From Bufo bufo (lineage: Eukaryota > Chordata > Amphibia > Anura > Bufonidae): a stretch of 64,000 nucleotides of DNA. Positions 33,566 through 45,670 of this stretch are shown piece after piece. The notes beneath the pieces are model-generated. The model saw only the letters and a list, made by a program, of their open reading frames with translations, did not search any database and was not told where the DNA came from. Position numbers and translations under genes: made by a program. The DNA lies in NCBI RefSeq assembly GCF_905171765.1, contig NC_053392.1, forward strand, positions 405,460,565 to 405,524,564, written 5' to 3'. The first letter of the stretch is position 1. Each line of letters opens with the position of its first letter.

Positions 33566-35156
33566 CAAACCTGATTCCAAAAAAGTTGGGACACTAAACA
33601 AATTGTGAATAAAAACTGAATGCAATGATGTAGAGATTGTAAATGTCAATATTTTATTTGTAATATAACGTAGATGACAGATCAAACGTTTAATCCGAGT
33701 AAATGTATCATTTTAAAGGAAAAATACGTTGATTCCAATTTACACGGTGTCAACAAATCCCAAAAAAGTTGGGACAAGTAGCAATAAGAGGCTGGAAAAA
33801 ATAAATTTGAGCATAACGAAGAGCTGGAAGACCAATTAACACTAATGAGGTCAATTGGCGACATGATTGGGTATAAAAAGAGCTTCTCAGAGTGGCAGTG
33901 TCTCTCAGAAGCCAAGATGGGTAGAGGATCACCAATTCCCACAATGTTGCGCAGAAAGATAGTGGAGCAATATCAGAAAGGTGTTACCCAGCGAAAAATT
34001 GCAAAGACTTTGCATCTATCATCATCAACTGTGCATAACATCATCCGAAGATTCAGAGAATCTGGAACAATCTCTGTGCGTAAGGGTCAAGGCCGTAAAA
34101 CCATACTGGATGCCCGTGATCTCCGGGCCCTTAAACGACACTGCACCACAAACAGGAATGCTACTGTAAAGGAAATCACAGAATGGGCTCAGGAATACTT
34201 CCAGAAACCATTGTCAGTGAACACAATCCACCGTGCCATCCGCCGTTGCCAGCTGAAACTCTACAGTGCAAAGAAGAAGCCATTTCTAAGCAAGATCCAC
34301 AAGCTCAGGCGTTTTCACTGGGCCAGGGATCATTTAAAATGGAGTGTGGCAAAATGGAAGACTGTTCTGCGGTCAGACGAGTCACGATTCGAAGTTCTTT
34401 TTGGAAATCTGGGACGCCATGTCATCCGGACCAAAGAGGACAAGAACAACCCAAGTTGTTATCAATGCTCAGTTCAGAAGCCTGCATCTCTGATGGTATG
34501 GGGTTGCATGAGTGCGTGTGGCATGGGCAGCTTGCATGTCTGGAAAGGCACCATCAATGCAGAAAAATATATTCAGGTTCTAGAACAACATATGCTCCCA
34601 TCCAGACGTCATCTCTTTCAGGGAAGACCCTGCATTTTTCAAGAAGATAATGCCAGACCACATTCTGCATCAATCACAACATCATGGCTGCGTAGGAGAA
34701 GGATCTGGGTACTGAAATGGCCAGTCTGCAGTCCAGATCTTTCACCTATAGAGAACATTTGGCGCATCATAAAGAGGAAGGTGCAACAAAGAAGGTCCAA
34801 GACGATTGAACAGTTAGAGGCCTGTATTAGACAAGAATGGGAGAGCATTCCTATTTCTAAACTTGAGAAACTTCTCTCCTCGGTCCCCAGACGTCTGTTG
34901 AGTGTTGTAAGAAGGGGAGATGCCACACAGTGGTGAAAATGGCCTTGTCCCAACTTTTTGGGGATTTGTTGACACCATAAAATTCTGATTCAACATATTT
35001 TTCCCTTAGAATGGTACATTTTCTCAGTTTAAACTTTTGTTCCGTGATTTATGTTCTATTCTGAATAAAATATTAGAAGTTGGCACCTCCACATCATTGC
35101 ATTCAGTTTTTATTCACTATTTGTATAGTGTCCCAACTTTTTTGGAATCCGGTTTG
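33566..35156 (+). mobile_element. Tc1-a, apparently complete Tc1 transposon
   Basis: TA at 33564-33565 and 35157-35158 flank a 1591-bp element with ends CAAACCTGATTCC and CAAACCGGATTCC (inverted). The inverted repeats extend about 215 bp. Each carries an outer and an inner copy of AAAAAAGTTGGGACA-like sequence (inner copies near 33758-33779 and 34943-34960), the IR/DR arrangement of some Tc1 elements. It interrupts a unit of the 117-bp array in hAT-3. Confidence 0.95.
33917..34936 (+). CDS. Tc1-family transposase, intact
   Basis: Encodes a 339-residue DDE transposase that would cut and paste the flanking element at TA sites in the nucleus. An upstream in-frame ATG at 33845 adds 24 residues, but 33917 (MGRGSPIPT) gives the usual Tc1 length and start. 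The N-terminal paired-like helix-turn-helix domain includes GVTQRKIAKTLHLSSSTVHN, followed by a second HTH. Catalytic residues: Asp154 (RSDESRFEV), Asp244 (FQEDNARPHS) and Glu279 (SPDLSPIENIW), with 34 residues between the last two, i.e. DD34E. No stop or frameshift is seen, so this is the one potentially functional transposase here. Expression is not shown. The natural TGA stop is at 34934-34936. Confidence 0.94.
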   Translation: MGRGSPIPTMLRRKIVEQYQKGVTQRKIAKTLHLSSSTVHNIIRRFRESGTISVRKGQGRKTILDARDLRALKRHCTTNRNATVKEITEWAQEYFQKPLSVNTIHRAIRRCQLKLYSAKKKPFLSKIHKLRRFHWARDHLKWSVAKWKTVLRSDESRFEVLFGNLGRHVIRTKEDKNNPSCYQCSVQKPASLMVWGCMSACGMGSLHVWKGTINAEKYIQVLEQHMLPSRRHLFQGRPCIFQEDNARPHSASITTSWLRRRRIWVLKWPVCSPDLSPIENIWRIIKRKVQQRRSKTIEQLEACIRQEWESIPISKLEKLLSSVPRRLLSVVRRGDATQW

Positions 35157-35158
35157 TA

Positions 35159-35660
35159 TTTACTTCAGGCCTACACTTGTTCAGACCGTGTGAGATATCC
35201 CTTCTACATAAAGTGGTTTGAATCAGGCATTTGAAATACAGCCATTTGAAATACAGCCATTTTGTGCAAAGATATGTTTACTTCAGGCCTACACTTGTTC
35301 AGACCGTGTGAGATACCCCCTCTACATAAAGTGGTTTGAATCAGGCATTTGAAATACAGCCATTTGAAATACAGCCATTTTGTGCAAAGATATATTTACT
35401 TCAGGCCTACACTTGTTCAGACCGTGTGAGATACCCCCTCTACATAAAGTGGTTTGAATCAGGCATTTGAAATACAGCCATTTGAAATACAGCCATTTTG
35501 TGCAAAGATATATTTACTTCAGGCCTACACTGGTTCAGGCAGTGTGAGATACACCCTCTACATACAGGTGTTTGATTCAGGCATTTGAAATACAGCCATT
35601 TTGGGCAATTTTTTTTTTATTGAGGCCTAGTCTGGTTCAGGCCATGTGAGATACACCCTT
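35159..35660. repeat. ~117-bp tandem array, right part
   Basis: About four copies continuing the array interrupted by Tc1-a. Three adjacent units are nearly identical (AAAGTGGTTTGAATCAGGC), which suggests recent local duplication. Confidence 0.9.
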
Positions 35661-35724
35661 TACATACTGTCGTTATATTCTGCAACTTTAGGGCAAGATC
35701 CTAAATTTAAAAAATATAAGGAGA

Positions 35725-38700
35725 GCGTCAAATAAGGGACGTGGCCGAGGTCATGGTACTCCTGGTGGAGCTCCTGTTGCAGGGAGAGGACATGGTCGAT
35801 CTGTGCCAGCTACACCTGAAACCCCTTCCTCAGGTGCGAGTAGGCGACAAAACCTGCAGCGGTATTTGGTCGGGCCTAATGCTGCTCTACGAATGGTGAG
35901 GCCTGGACAAGTGCAGGCGATAGTAGATTGGGTTGCTGACAGTGGATCCAGTTTCTTCACATTGTCTCCCACCCAGTCTCCTGCTGAAAGACCACAGTTG
36001 GCACCTGCAGCCGATGTCCATCAGTCTTTCACCTCACCCCCTTTCAAATCAGCCAAGCAGTCTGAGCCCCAAGTCAGGCAGCAGTCTCTTCTGCTTTTTG
36101 ATGACTCTGTTAGCAGGGTTTCCCAGGGCCATCCACCTAGCCCTGCCCCAGGAGTGGAAGAGATTGAGTGCACCGATGCCCAACCACTTATCTTTCAAGA
36201 TGAATACATAGGAGGACCATCGCAGCACATCTCGGATGATGACGAAACACAGGTGCCAACTGCTGGGGCTTTCGAAAATGTTCAGACCGACAAGGAAGGC
36301 AAGGGTGAAGACTGGGTGGAAGATGATGTGGAGGACGATGAGGTCCTTGACCCCACATGGAATCAAGGTCATGCGAGTGACCGATGTAGTTCGGAGGAAG
36401 AGGCGGTGGTCGCACAGAGCCACCAGAACAGCAGAAGAGGGAGCAGGGTGCAAAAGCGGAGCGGTTGTCCTCTAGACAGTATGCCTCCTACTGCCCACCA
36501 CAGCAAGGGACCGAGCACACCAAAGCCAGCTCCAAGGAGTTCCCTGGTGTGGCAGTTCTTCAGACAATGTGCTGATGACAAGACACGAGTGGTTTGCACG
36601 GTGTGCAATCAGAGCCTGAAACGAGGCATAAATGTTCTCAACCTGAGCACAACCTGCATGACCAGGCATTTAAGTGCAAAGCACGAGCTGCAGTGGAGTA
36701 GACACCTCAAAAACCAAGAAAGGTCTCTGGCTCCTCCTGCTGCAGTCGCGGCCTCTTCATCCACCTCTGGAGTGACAGTGCCACCTGGCACCCCGCAAAC
36801 AGAGGATCTGCCAGCAACACCAACACCTGGGTCACCAAGCATCTCCACAATGTCCCATGGAAGCATTCAGCTCTCCATATCCCAAATGCTGGAGAGGAAG
36901 AGGCAGTACCCCCCTACCCACCTGCGATCCCTAGCCCTGAATGCCAGCATTTCTAAATTACTGGCCTTTGAAATGCTGTCATTCTGTCTGGTGGAGACGG
37001 ATAGTTTTAAAGGCCTTATGGCGGTGGCTGTCCCACAGTACGTCGTGCCCAGCCCCCACTACTTTTCAAGGCAAGCAATCCCTTCCCTTCACAACCAAGT
37101 AGGGGACAAAATCAGGTGTGCATGCGCAACGCCATCTGTGGCAAAGGTGCACCTGACTACGGATACGTGGACCAGTAAGCACGGTCAGGGCCGTTAAATC
37201 TCCATAACAGCACACTGGGTAAATGCAGTGGCGGCTGGGCCTGAGGCGGATAGCAGTTTGGCGCATGTCCTTCCACCACCGAGGATTGCAGGGCGCTTCA
37301 GTTTGCCTCCTGTTGATTCCTCATCCTACTCTGCTTCCTCATCCTCTACCAGCTCCTCATCCAGTCAGCGTAACACCTTCACCACCAACTTCAGCACAGC
37401 CAGGGGTAAACGACAGCAGGCAGTTTTAAAACGTATCTGTTTGGGGGACAAACCCCACACCGCGCAGGAACTGTGGATGGGCCTTGAACAACAGACTGAT
37501 GAGTGGTTTGTGCCAGTCAGCCTTTAAGCCCGGCCTGGTGGTGTGCGATAATGGGTGAAATCTCGTAGCAGCTCTGGGACTAGCCGGTTTGACGCACATC
37601 CCTTGCCTGGTGCATGTGCTGAATTTGGTGGTGCAGAGATTCCTTAAAAATTACCCCGATATGTCAGAGCTGCTGCATAAAATGCGGGCCGTCTGTGTGC
37701 GCTTTCGGCATTCTCACTCTGCTGCTGCTCGCCTGTCAGTGCTTCAGTGTAACTTCGGCCTTCCCGCTCACCGCCTCATATGCGACATTCCCACAAGGTG
37801 GAACGCCACCTTGCACATGCTGGCTAGACTGTGTAAGCAGCAGCAGGCGATAGTGGAGTTTCAGCTGCAGCATGCACGGGCGAGTCACTCAGCGGAACAG
37901 CACCACTTCACCACCAATGACTGGGCCTCCATGCGAGACCTGTGTTCCTTGTTGCGCTGTTTCGAGTACTCCACCAACATGGCCAGTGCCGATAACGCCA
38001 TTCTCAGCGTTACTATCCCACTTCTATGCCTCCTTGAAAAAACGCTCCTGGCGATGATGGAAGAGGATGTGGCACAGGAGGAGGAGGAAGAGGGATCATT
38101 TCATAGGGTTTCCGGCCAGTCATTCCCAAGTGGCTCCGAGGGTGGGTTCCTGCACCCACAAACCCAAGGTACACAATTGTCCAGCCAGGGCACAGTTCTG
38201 GAGGATGAGGAGGTGGAGGATAAGGAGGAGGAGATGGAGGAAGAGGAACCATGTTCACAGCAGGGTGGCACCCAGACCAGCTCATGGCTATCACTGGTGC
38301 GTGGATGGGGGGATACAGAGGACACAGACGATACACCTCCCACAGAGGACAGCTTTTCATTGCCTCTGGGCAGCCTGGCACACATGAGCGATTACATGCT
38401 GCAGTGTCTCCGCAACGACCGCCGAGTTGCCCACATTCTAACTTGTGCTGGTTACTGGGTGGCCACGCTGCTGGATCCCCGTTACAAGGACAACGTACCG
38501 TCCTTAATTCCATCACTGGAGCGTTATCATAAGATGCGCGAGTACAAGCGCACGCTGGTAGACGCGCTGCTGGTGGCATTCCCACCTGACAGCGGGGGCA
38601 CAATGGAAGCACAATGCGAAGGTAGAGGACGAGGAAGAGGTCGCCAACGCAGCTGGGGCACCGCCAGCACCTCAGAAGGCGGGGTTAGCATGGCCGAAAT

Positions 38701-39076
38701 GTGGAGAAGCTTTGTCTGCACGCCACAGCAACCAGCACCACCAGCTGATATGAAACGTCTTAGCAGGATGCAGCATTTCACCAACATGGTGGAACAGTAT
38801 GTGTGCACACGCCTACACGTACTGAATGACGGGTCTGCCCCCTTCAACTTCTGGGTCTCCAAATTGGGCACATGGCCTGAGCTTGCCATTTACGCCTTGG
38901 AGGTGCTGGCCTGCCCGGCAGCCAGTGTATTATCTGAACGTGTGTTTAGCATGGCAGGGGGCGTCATCACAGACAAGCGCAGCTGCCTGTCAACAGCCAA
39001 TGTGGACAAGCTCACGTTCATTAAAATGAACCAGGCATGGATCCCTCAGGACTTGTCCGTCCCTTATGCAGAATAA
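35725..39076 (+). pseudogene. hAT-3 transposase, BED-finger type, disabled
   Basis: Homologous along its length to the hAT-1 protein. The position of the hAT-1 ATG reads ATA here, so the start is lost; the Arg/Gly-rich N-terminus (NKGRGRGHG) is still readable from 35725. The BED finger is near 36595-36700 (CTVC...HLSAKH). TTDTWTS, CLVHVLNL and CPAASVLSERVFS are retained. Damage: TAA at 37195-37197, and a frameshift plus stop near 37500-37560 (VVCDNG followed by TGA). The remaining frame 37589-39076 is open for 495 codons through the dimerisation domain. The acidic insert near 38060-38250 is shorter than in hAT-1. Confidence 0.92.
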
Positions 39077-39299
39077 ACATGTATACCGGCACTAAGCAGC
39101 CATTGTTATCCTGCAGCGCAATTGCTCATGTTTGTATTTTGGATATTTCACACTCTTTTGGAGTGTACCTTAATTTTACAAAATTAAATTAAAACCAAAA
39201 ACCTGTGTTGGCTATCTCGTCCTCCTCCACCGTCGCTTCCACCTACTCCGCTACGTCCACCGCCTCCTCAAACTCCTACTCCATATGGAACTCCACCTC

Positions 39300-40200
39300 A
39301 TAAATCAATTTTTTTTTTTCTACGTGTTTTATTTTATATCATTTCACTACTTTGTCATTTACATTTTCGGGTGAAATTCACCAATTTTTGGGTGTATAGT
39401 ATCATTGCTATACCTAGTAGACCGGTAAAGAAAAATAAAAAAATTGTCAGTTACAGAACATTTTATGGTAAAATTAACAAATTTTTGGGTGTATAGGACC
39501 ACTGCTATACCTAGTAGACAGGTTACACAAAAAAAAAATTGTCATTTACTTTTTCTGGTGAAATTAACAAATTTTTGGTTGTATAGTACCACTGCTATAC
39601 CTAGTAGGCCCGTTAAAAAATAAATAAATTGTCATTTACATTTTAGAGTGAAATTCACCAATTTTGGTGTGTATAGTACCACTGCTATACCTAGAGGACT
39701 GGTAAAAAAATAAATACAAATTGTCAGTTATATTTTCTGGCGAAATAAACTAATTTTTGGGTGTATAGTACCGCAGTGGTACTATACACCCAAAAATTAG
39801 TTTATTTCGCCAGAAAATATAACTGACAATTTGTATTTATTTTTCAAATAAATATTTTTATTTTTCAAATAAATTTTTTCAAATAAATATTTTTATTTTT
39901 CAAATAAATTTTTTCACCCGAAAAAGTAAATTACAATTTTTTTTTGTTTAACCAGTCTACTAGTTATAGCAGTTATAACTAGTAGACTGGTTAAACAAAA
40001 AAAAATTGTAATTTACTTTTTCGGGTGAAATTAACCGATTTTTGGGTGTATAGTACCACTGCTAGTAGGCCGGTTAAAAAAAAAATTCATTGTAATTTAC
40101 ATTTTAGGGTGAAATTCACCAATTTTGGTGTGTATAGTACCACTGCTATACCTAGTGGACCGGTAATATACCCCTCCTCTACCTAGTTGACAGCTTAATA
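39300..40200. repeat. ~90-bp degenerate array with two perfect-looking palindromes
   Basis: Units contain TTTTTGGGTGTATAGTACCA and CTGCTATACCTAGTAGAC. Two palindromes interrupt the direct array: 39710-39840 (arms about 63 bp) and 39913-40030 (arms about 57 bp). Both have a very short loop at the same place within the unit (GCAGT). Confidence 0.85.
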
Positions 40201-40589
40201 AATTTCAATAATTTTTCTGTTACATTCTTGGGTTGACATTATACAATTTTAGATGTGAATAAACACCTGCAATGCATATGTGACAGGGAATAAAATTTAA
40301 TAAATTATTCAGTAATTAATGCACATCCTTTCATTCAATGCTTAAACTTTGAAAAGTTATCACACTTTTATGCTTTAATAATTTCTCCCATATTTCAACT
40401 CTAATTTTAAATTTGAAAAAATGAATCCTCCCTTGGATGTGGTCTCTCTTTCTCACGCTCCCTCTCTGGCCGGGAATCCTGATTCCCCGCCACCCGTGGC
40501 CGTGATCACCATGGTAGGCGCATAAAAGAACATCGAAAGTTGTTAGAGCAGATATCAAATTGGATGGTGAACATCACGGGGATGTGCGA

Positions 40590-40790
40590 CATGGTGGGGC
40601 AGTAAGTGTGCACATGCCTACACAAACTGACTGACAGGTGTTAGCCCCTGCAACTTCTGGGTCTCCAAATTGGGCACATGGCCTGAGCTTGCCCTTTACG
40701 CCTTGGAGGTGCTGGCCTGCCCTGCAGCCGGTGTATTGTCTGAACGTGTGTTTAGCACGACTGGAGGGTTATATTTCCCAATGTTTTGGG
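40590..40790 (+). pseudogene. Second, partial copy of the hAT transposase C-terminus
   Basis: About 200 bp closely matching 38785-38960 of the same element: the dimerisation-domain region with TGGCCTGAGCTTGCC and GCCTTGGAGGTGCTGGCC, ending just after the SERVFS codons. It lies 1.5 kb downstream of the main copy, beside sequence resembling the hAT-3 3' flank (GGGTTATATTTCCCAATG). It is either an internal duplication or the remnant of another hAT copy. Confidence 0.8.
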
Positions 40791-41369
40791 GTGTACCCTA
40801 ATTTAACCACCTCAGCCCCCAGTGCTTAAACACCCTGAAAGACCAGGCCACTTTTTACACTTCTGACCTACACTACTTTCACCGTTTATTGCTCGGTCAT
40901 GCAACTTACCACCCAAATGAATTTTACCTCCTTTTCTTCTCACTAATAGAGCTTTCATTTGGTGGTATTTCATTGCTGCTGACATTTTTACTTTTTTTGT
41001 TATTAATCGAAATTTAACGATTTTTTTGCAAAAAAATGACATTTTTCACTTTCAGTTGTAAAATTTTGCAAAAAAAACGACATCCATATATAAATTTTGC
41101 TCTAAATTTATTGTTCTACATGTCTTTGATAAAAAAAAAATGTTTGGGTAAAAAAAAAATGGTTTGGGTAAAAGTTATAGCGTTTACAAACTATGGTACA
41201 AAAATGTGAATTTCCGCTTTTTGAAGCAGCTCTGACTTTCTGAGCACCTGTCATGTTTCCTGAGGTTCTACAATGCCCAGACAGTACAAACACCCCACAA
41301 ATGACCCCATTTCGGAAAGTACACACCCTAAGGTATTCGCTGATGGGCATAGTGAGTTCATAGAACTTT

Positions 41370-43990
41370 TTATTTTTTGTCACAAGTTAGCGGAAAATGA
41401 TGATTTTTTTTTTTTTTTTTCTTACAAAGTCTCATATTCCACTAACTTGTGACAAAAAATAAAAACTTCCATGAACTCACTATGCCCATCACGAAATACC
41501 TTGGGGTCTCTTCTTTCCAAAATGGGGTCACTTGTGGGGTAGTTATACTGCCCTGGCATTCTAGGGGCCCAAATGTGTGGTAAGGAGTTTGAAATCAAAT
41601 TCTGTAAAAACTGACCAGTGAAATCCGAAAGGTGCTCTTTGGAATGTGGGCCCCTTTGCCCACCCAGGCTGCAAAAAAGTGTCACACATCTGGTATCTCC
41701 GTATTCAGTAGAAGTTGGGGAATGTGTTTTGGGGTGTCATTTTACATATACCCATGCTGGGTGAGATAAATATCTTGGTCAAATGCCAACTTTGTATAAA
41801 AAAATGGGAAAAGTTGTCTTTTGCCAAGATATTTCTCTCACCCAGCATGGGTATATGTAAAAAGACACCCCAAAACACATTCCCCAACTTCTCCTGAATA
41901 CGGAAATACCAGATGTGTGACACTTTTTTGCAGCCTAGGTGGGCAAAGGGGCCCATATTCCAAAGAGCACCTTTCGGATTTCACTCGTCATTTTTTACAG
42001 AATTTGATTTCAAACTCCTTACCACACATTTGGGCCCCTAGAATGCCAGGGCAGTATAACTACCCCACAAGTGACCCCATTTTGGAAAGAAGAGACCCCA
42101 AGGTATTCGCTGATGGGCATAGTGAGTTCATGGAAGTTTTTATTTTTTGTCACAAGTTAGTGGAATATGAGACTTTGTATGAAAAAAAAAAAATATATAA
42201 AAAAAATCATCATTTTCCACTAACTTGTGACAAAAAATAAAAAATTCTAGGAACTCGCCATGCCCCTCACGGAATACCTTGGGGTGTCTTCTTTCCAAAA
42301 TGGAGTCACTTGTGGGGTAGTTATACTGCCCTGGCATTTTCCAGGGGCCCTAATGTGTGGTAAGTAGGTAAATGACCAGTGAAATCCAAAAGGTGCTCTT
42401 TGGAATATGGGCCCCTTTGCCCACCTAGGCTGCAAAAAAGTGCCACACATGTGGTATCTCCGTACTCAGGAGAAGTTGGGGAATGTGTTTTGGGGTGTCT
42501 TTTTACATATACCCATGCTGGGTGAGAGAAATATCTTGGCAAAAGACAACTTTTCCCATTTTTTTATACAAAGTTGGCATTTGACCAAGATATTTATCTC
42601 ACCCAGCATGGGTATATGTAAAATGACACCCCAAAACACATTCCCCACCTTCTCCTGAGTACGGAGATACCAGATGTGTGACACTTTTTTGCAGCCTAGG
42701 TGGGCAAAGGGGCCCATATTCCAAAGAGCACCTTTCGGATTTCACTCGTCATTTTTTACAGAATTTGATTTCAAACTCCTTACCACACATTTGGGCCCCT
42801 AAAATACCAGGGCATTATACCTACCCCACAAGTGACCCCATTTTGGAAAGAATAGACCCCAAGGTATTCGCTGATGGGCATAGTGAGTTCATGGAAGTTT
42901 TTATTTTTTGTCACAAGTTAGTGGAATATGAGACTTTGTATGAAAAAAAAAAAAAAAAAAAAAATCATCATTTTCCACTAACTTGTGACAAAAAATAAAA
43001 AATTCTAGGAACTCGCCATGCCCCTCACGGAATACCTTGGGGTGTCTTCTTTCCAAAATGGGGTCACTTGTGGGGTAGTTATACTGCCCTGGCATTTTCC
43101 AGGGGCCCTAATGTGTGGTAAGTAGGTAAATGACCAGTGAAATCCTAAAGGTGCTCTTTGGAATATGGGCCCCTTTGCCCACCTAGGCTGCAAAAAAGTG
43201 TCACACATCTGGTATCTCCGTACTCGGGAGAAGTTGGGGAATGTGTTTTGGGGTGTCTTTTTACATATACCCATGCTGGGTGAGAGAAATATCTTGGCAA
43301 AAGACAACTTTTCCCATTTTTTTATACAAAGTTGGCATTTGACCAAGATATTTATCTCACCCAGCATGGGTATATGTAAAATGACACCCCAAAACACATT
43401 CCCCAACTTCTCCTGAGTACGGCGATACCAGATGTGTGACACTTTTTTGCAGCCTAGATGCGCAAAGGGGCCCAAATTCCTTTTAGGAGGGCATTTTTAG
43501 ACATTTGGATACCAGACTTCTTCTCACGCTTTGGGGCCCCTAGAATGCCAGGGCAGTATAAATACCCCACATGTGACCCCATTTTGGAAAGAAGACACCC
43601 CAAGGTATTCAATGAGGGGCATGGCGAGTTCATAGAAATTTTTTTTTTTTGGCACAAGTTAGCGGAAATTGATATTTTTTATTTTTTTCTCACAAAGTCT
43701 CCCGTTCCGCTAACTTGGGACAAAAATTTCAATCTTTCATGGACTCAATATGCCCCTCACGGAATACCTGGGGGTGTCTTCTTTCCGAAATGGGGTCACA
43801 TGTGGGGTATTTATACTGCCCTGGCATTCTAGGGGCCCTAAAGCGTGAGAAGAAGTCTGGAATATAAATGTCTAAAAAATTTTACGCATTTGGATTCCGT
43901 GAGGGGTATGGTGAGTTCATGTGAGATTTTATTTTTTGTCACAAGTTAGTGGAATATGAGACTTTGTAAGAAAAAAAAATAATAATTCCG
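41370..43990. repeat. Foldback block of the non-autonomous piggyBac relative
   Basis: Modules A and B alternate: A at 41370-41465, B at 41650-41960, A at 42140-42245, B at 42405-42720, A at 42900-43005, B at 43160-43475 and variant A at 43640-43730. The stretch 42140-42720 is closely duplicated at 42900-43475, a period of about 760 bp. Confidence 0.85.
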
Positions 43991-44029
43991 CTAACTTGGG
44001 CCAAAAAAATATCTGAATGGAGCCTTACA

Positions 44030-45245
44030 GGGGGGTGATCAATGACAGGGGGGTGATCAATGACAGGGGGGTGATCAATGACAGGGGGGTGATCAATGAC
44101 AGGGGTGGTGATCAATGACAGGGGGGTGATCAGGGAGTCTATATGGGGTGATAACCACAGTCATTTATCACGCCCGTGTAAGGCTTCATTCAGACGTCCG
44201 GATGCGTTTTGCGGATCCGATCCATCTATCAGTGGATCCGTAAAAATCATGCGGACGTCTGAATGGAGCTTTACAGGGGGGTAATCAATGACAGGGGGGT
44301 AATCAATGACAGGGGGGTGATCAGGGAGTCTATATGGGGTGATAACCACAGTCATTGATCATGCCCCTGTAAGGCTTCATTCAGACGTCCGGATGCGTTT
44401 TGCGGATCCGATCCATCTATCAGTGCATCCGTAAAAATCATGCGGACATCTGAATGGAGCTTTACAGGGGGGTGATCAGGGAGTCTATATGGGGTGATCA
44501 CCACAGTCATTGATCATGCCCCTGTAAGGCTTCATTCAGACGTCCGGATGCGTTTTGCGGATCCGATCCATCTATCAGTGGATCCGTAAAAATCATGCGG
44601 ACGTCTGAATGGAGCTTTACAGGGGGGTGATCAATGACAGGGGGGTAATCAATGACAGGGGGGTGATCAGGGAGTCTATATGGGGTGATCACCACAGTCA
44701 TTGATCATGCCCCTGTAAGGCTTCATTCAGACGTTCGGATGCGTTTTGCGGATCCGATCCATCTATCAGTGGATCCGTAAAAATCATGCGGACGTCTGAA
44801 TGGAGCTTTACAGGGGGGTAATCAATGACAGGGGGGTAATCAATGACAGGGGGGTGATCAGGGAGTCTATATGGGGTGATCACCACAGTCATTGATCATG
44901 CCCCTGTAAGGCTTCATTCAGACGTCCGGATGCGTTTTGCGGATCCGATCCATCTATCAGTGGATCCGTAAAAATCATGCGGACGTCTGAATGGAGCTTT
45001 ACAGGGGGGTAATCAATGACAGGGGGGTGATCAGGGAGTCTATATGGGGTGATAACCACAGTCATTGATCATGCCCCTGTAAGGCTTCATTCAGACGTCC
45101 GGATGCGTTTTGCGGATCCGATCCATCTATCAGTGGATCCGTAAAAATCATGCGGACATCTGAATGGAGCTTTACAGGGGGGTGATCAATGACAGGGGGG
45201 TAATCAATGACAGGGGGGTGATCAGGGAGTCTATATGGGGTGATC
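44030..45245. repeat. ~155-190-bp tandem array, about 6 copies
   Basis: Units contain GGAGTCTATATGGGGTGAT, GGATGCGTTTTGCGGATCCG and a variable number of 17-bp CAATGACAGGGGGGTGAT sub-repeats, which accounts for unit length differences. Each unit also holds an inverted pair (TTCATTCAGACGTCCG/CGGACGTCTGAATGGA). The first 80 bp are sub-repeats only. The 64-codon minus frames are by-products. Confidence 0.92.
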
Positions 45246-45339
45246 AGGGGTGATTAGGGGTGATCAGGGGCTAATAAGGGGTTAATAAGTGACGGGGGGG
45301 GGGTGTAGTGTAGTGTAGTGGTGCTTGGTGGGACTTTAC

Positions 45340-45670
45340 TGAGCTACCTGTGTCCTCTGGTGGTCGATCCAAACAAATGGGACCACCAGAGGACCAGGTA
45401 GCAGGTATATTAGACGCTGTTATCAAAACAGCGTCTAATATACCTGTTAGGGGTTAAAAAAAACACATCTCCAGCCTGCCAGCGAACGATCGCCGCTGGC
45501 AGGCTGGAGATCAACTCTCTTACCTTCCGTTCCTGTGAGCTCGCGCGCCTGTGTGCGCGCGTTCACAGGAAATCTCGCGTCTCGCGAGAGGACGCGCCGG
45601 CGCGTCCAGGAGGAATGAATCAACCACCTCCAGGACGCGTCTGTGCGTACAGCGGTCCGGAGGTGGTTAA
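45340..45670. repeat. Hairpin series at the 5' end of the non-autonomous relative
   Basis: Inverted repeats at 45354-45392 (CCTCTGGTGGTC...), 45402-45446 (AGGTATATTAGACGC...), 45467-45511 (CTCCAGCCTGCC...) and the terminal 45625-45667. Their order matches piggyBac-1 and -2, although two of the stems have unrelated sequence. Confidence 0.85.

Larger units (their letters stand above)
40803..45670 (-). mobile_element. Non-autonomous piggyBac relative, 4.9 kb
   Basis: TTAA at 40803-40806 and 45667-45670. The left end matches the piggyBac-1 3' end nearly base for base over about 110 bp, and the last 43 bp at the right are identical to the piggyBac-1 5' terminal hairpin. There is no transposase; the interior is foldback modules and a ~190-bp array. 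It is inserted into the 3' part of hAT-3. Such an element would depend on transposase from piggyBac-1-like copies. Confidence 0.92.
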
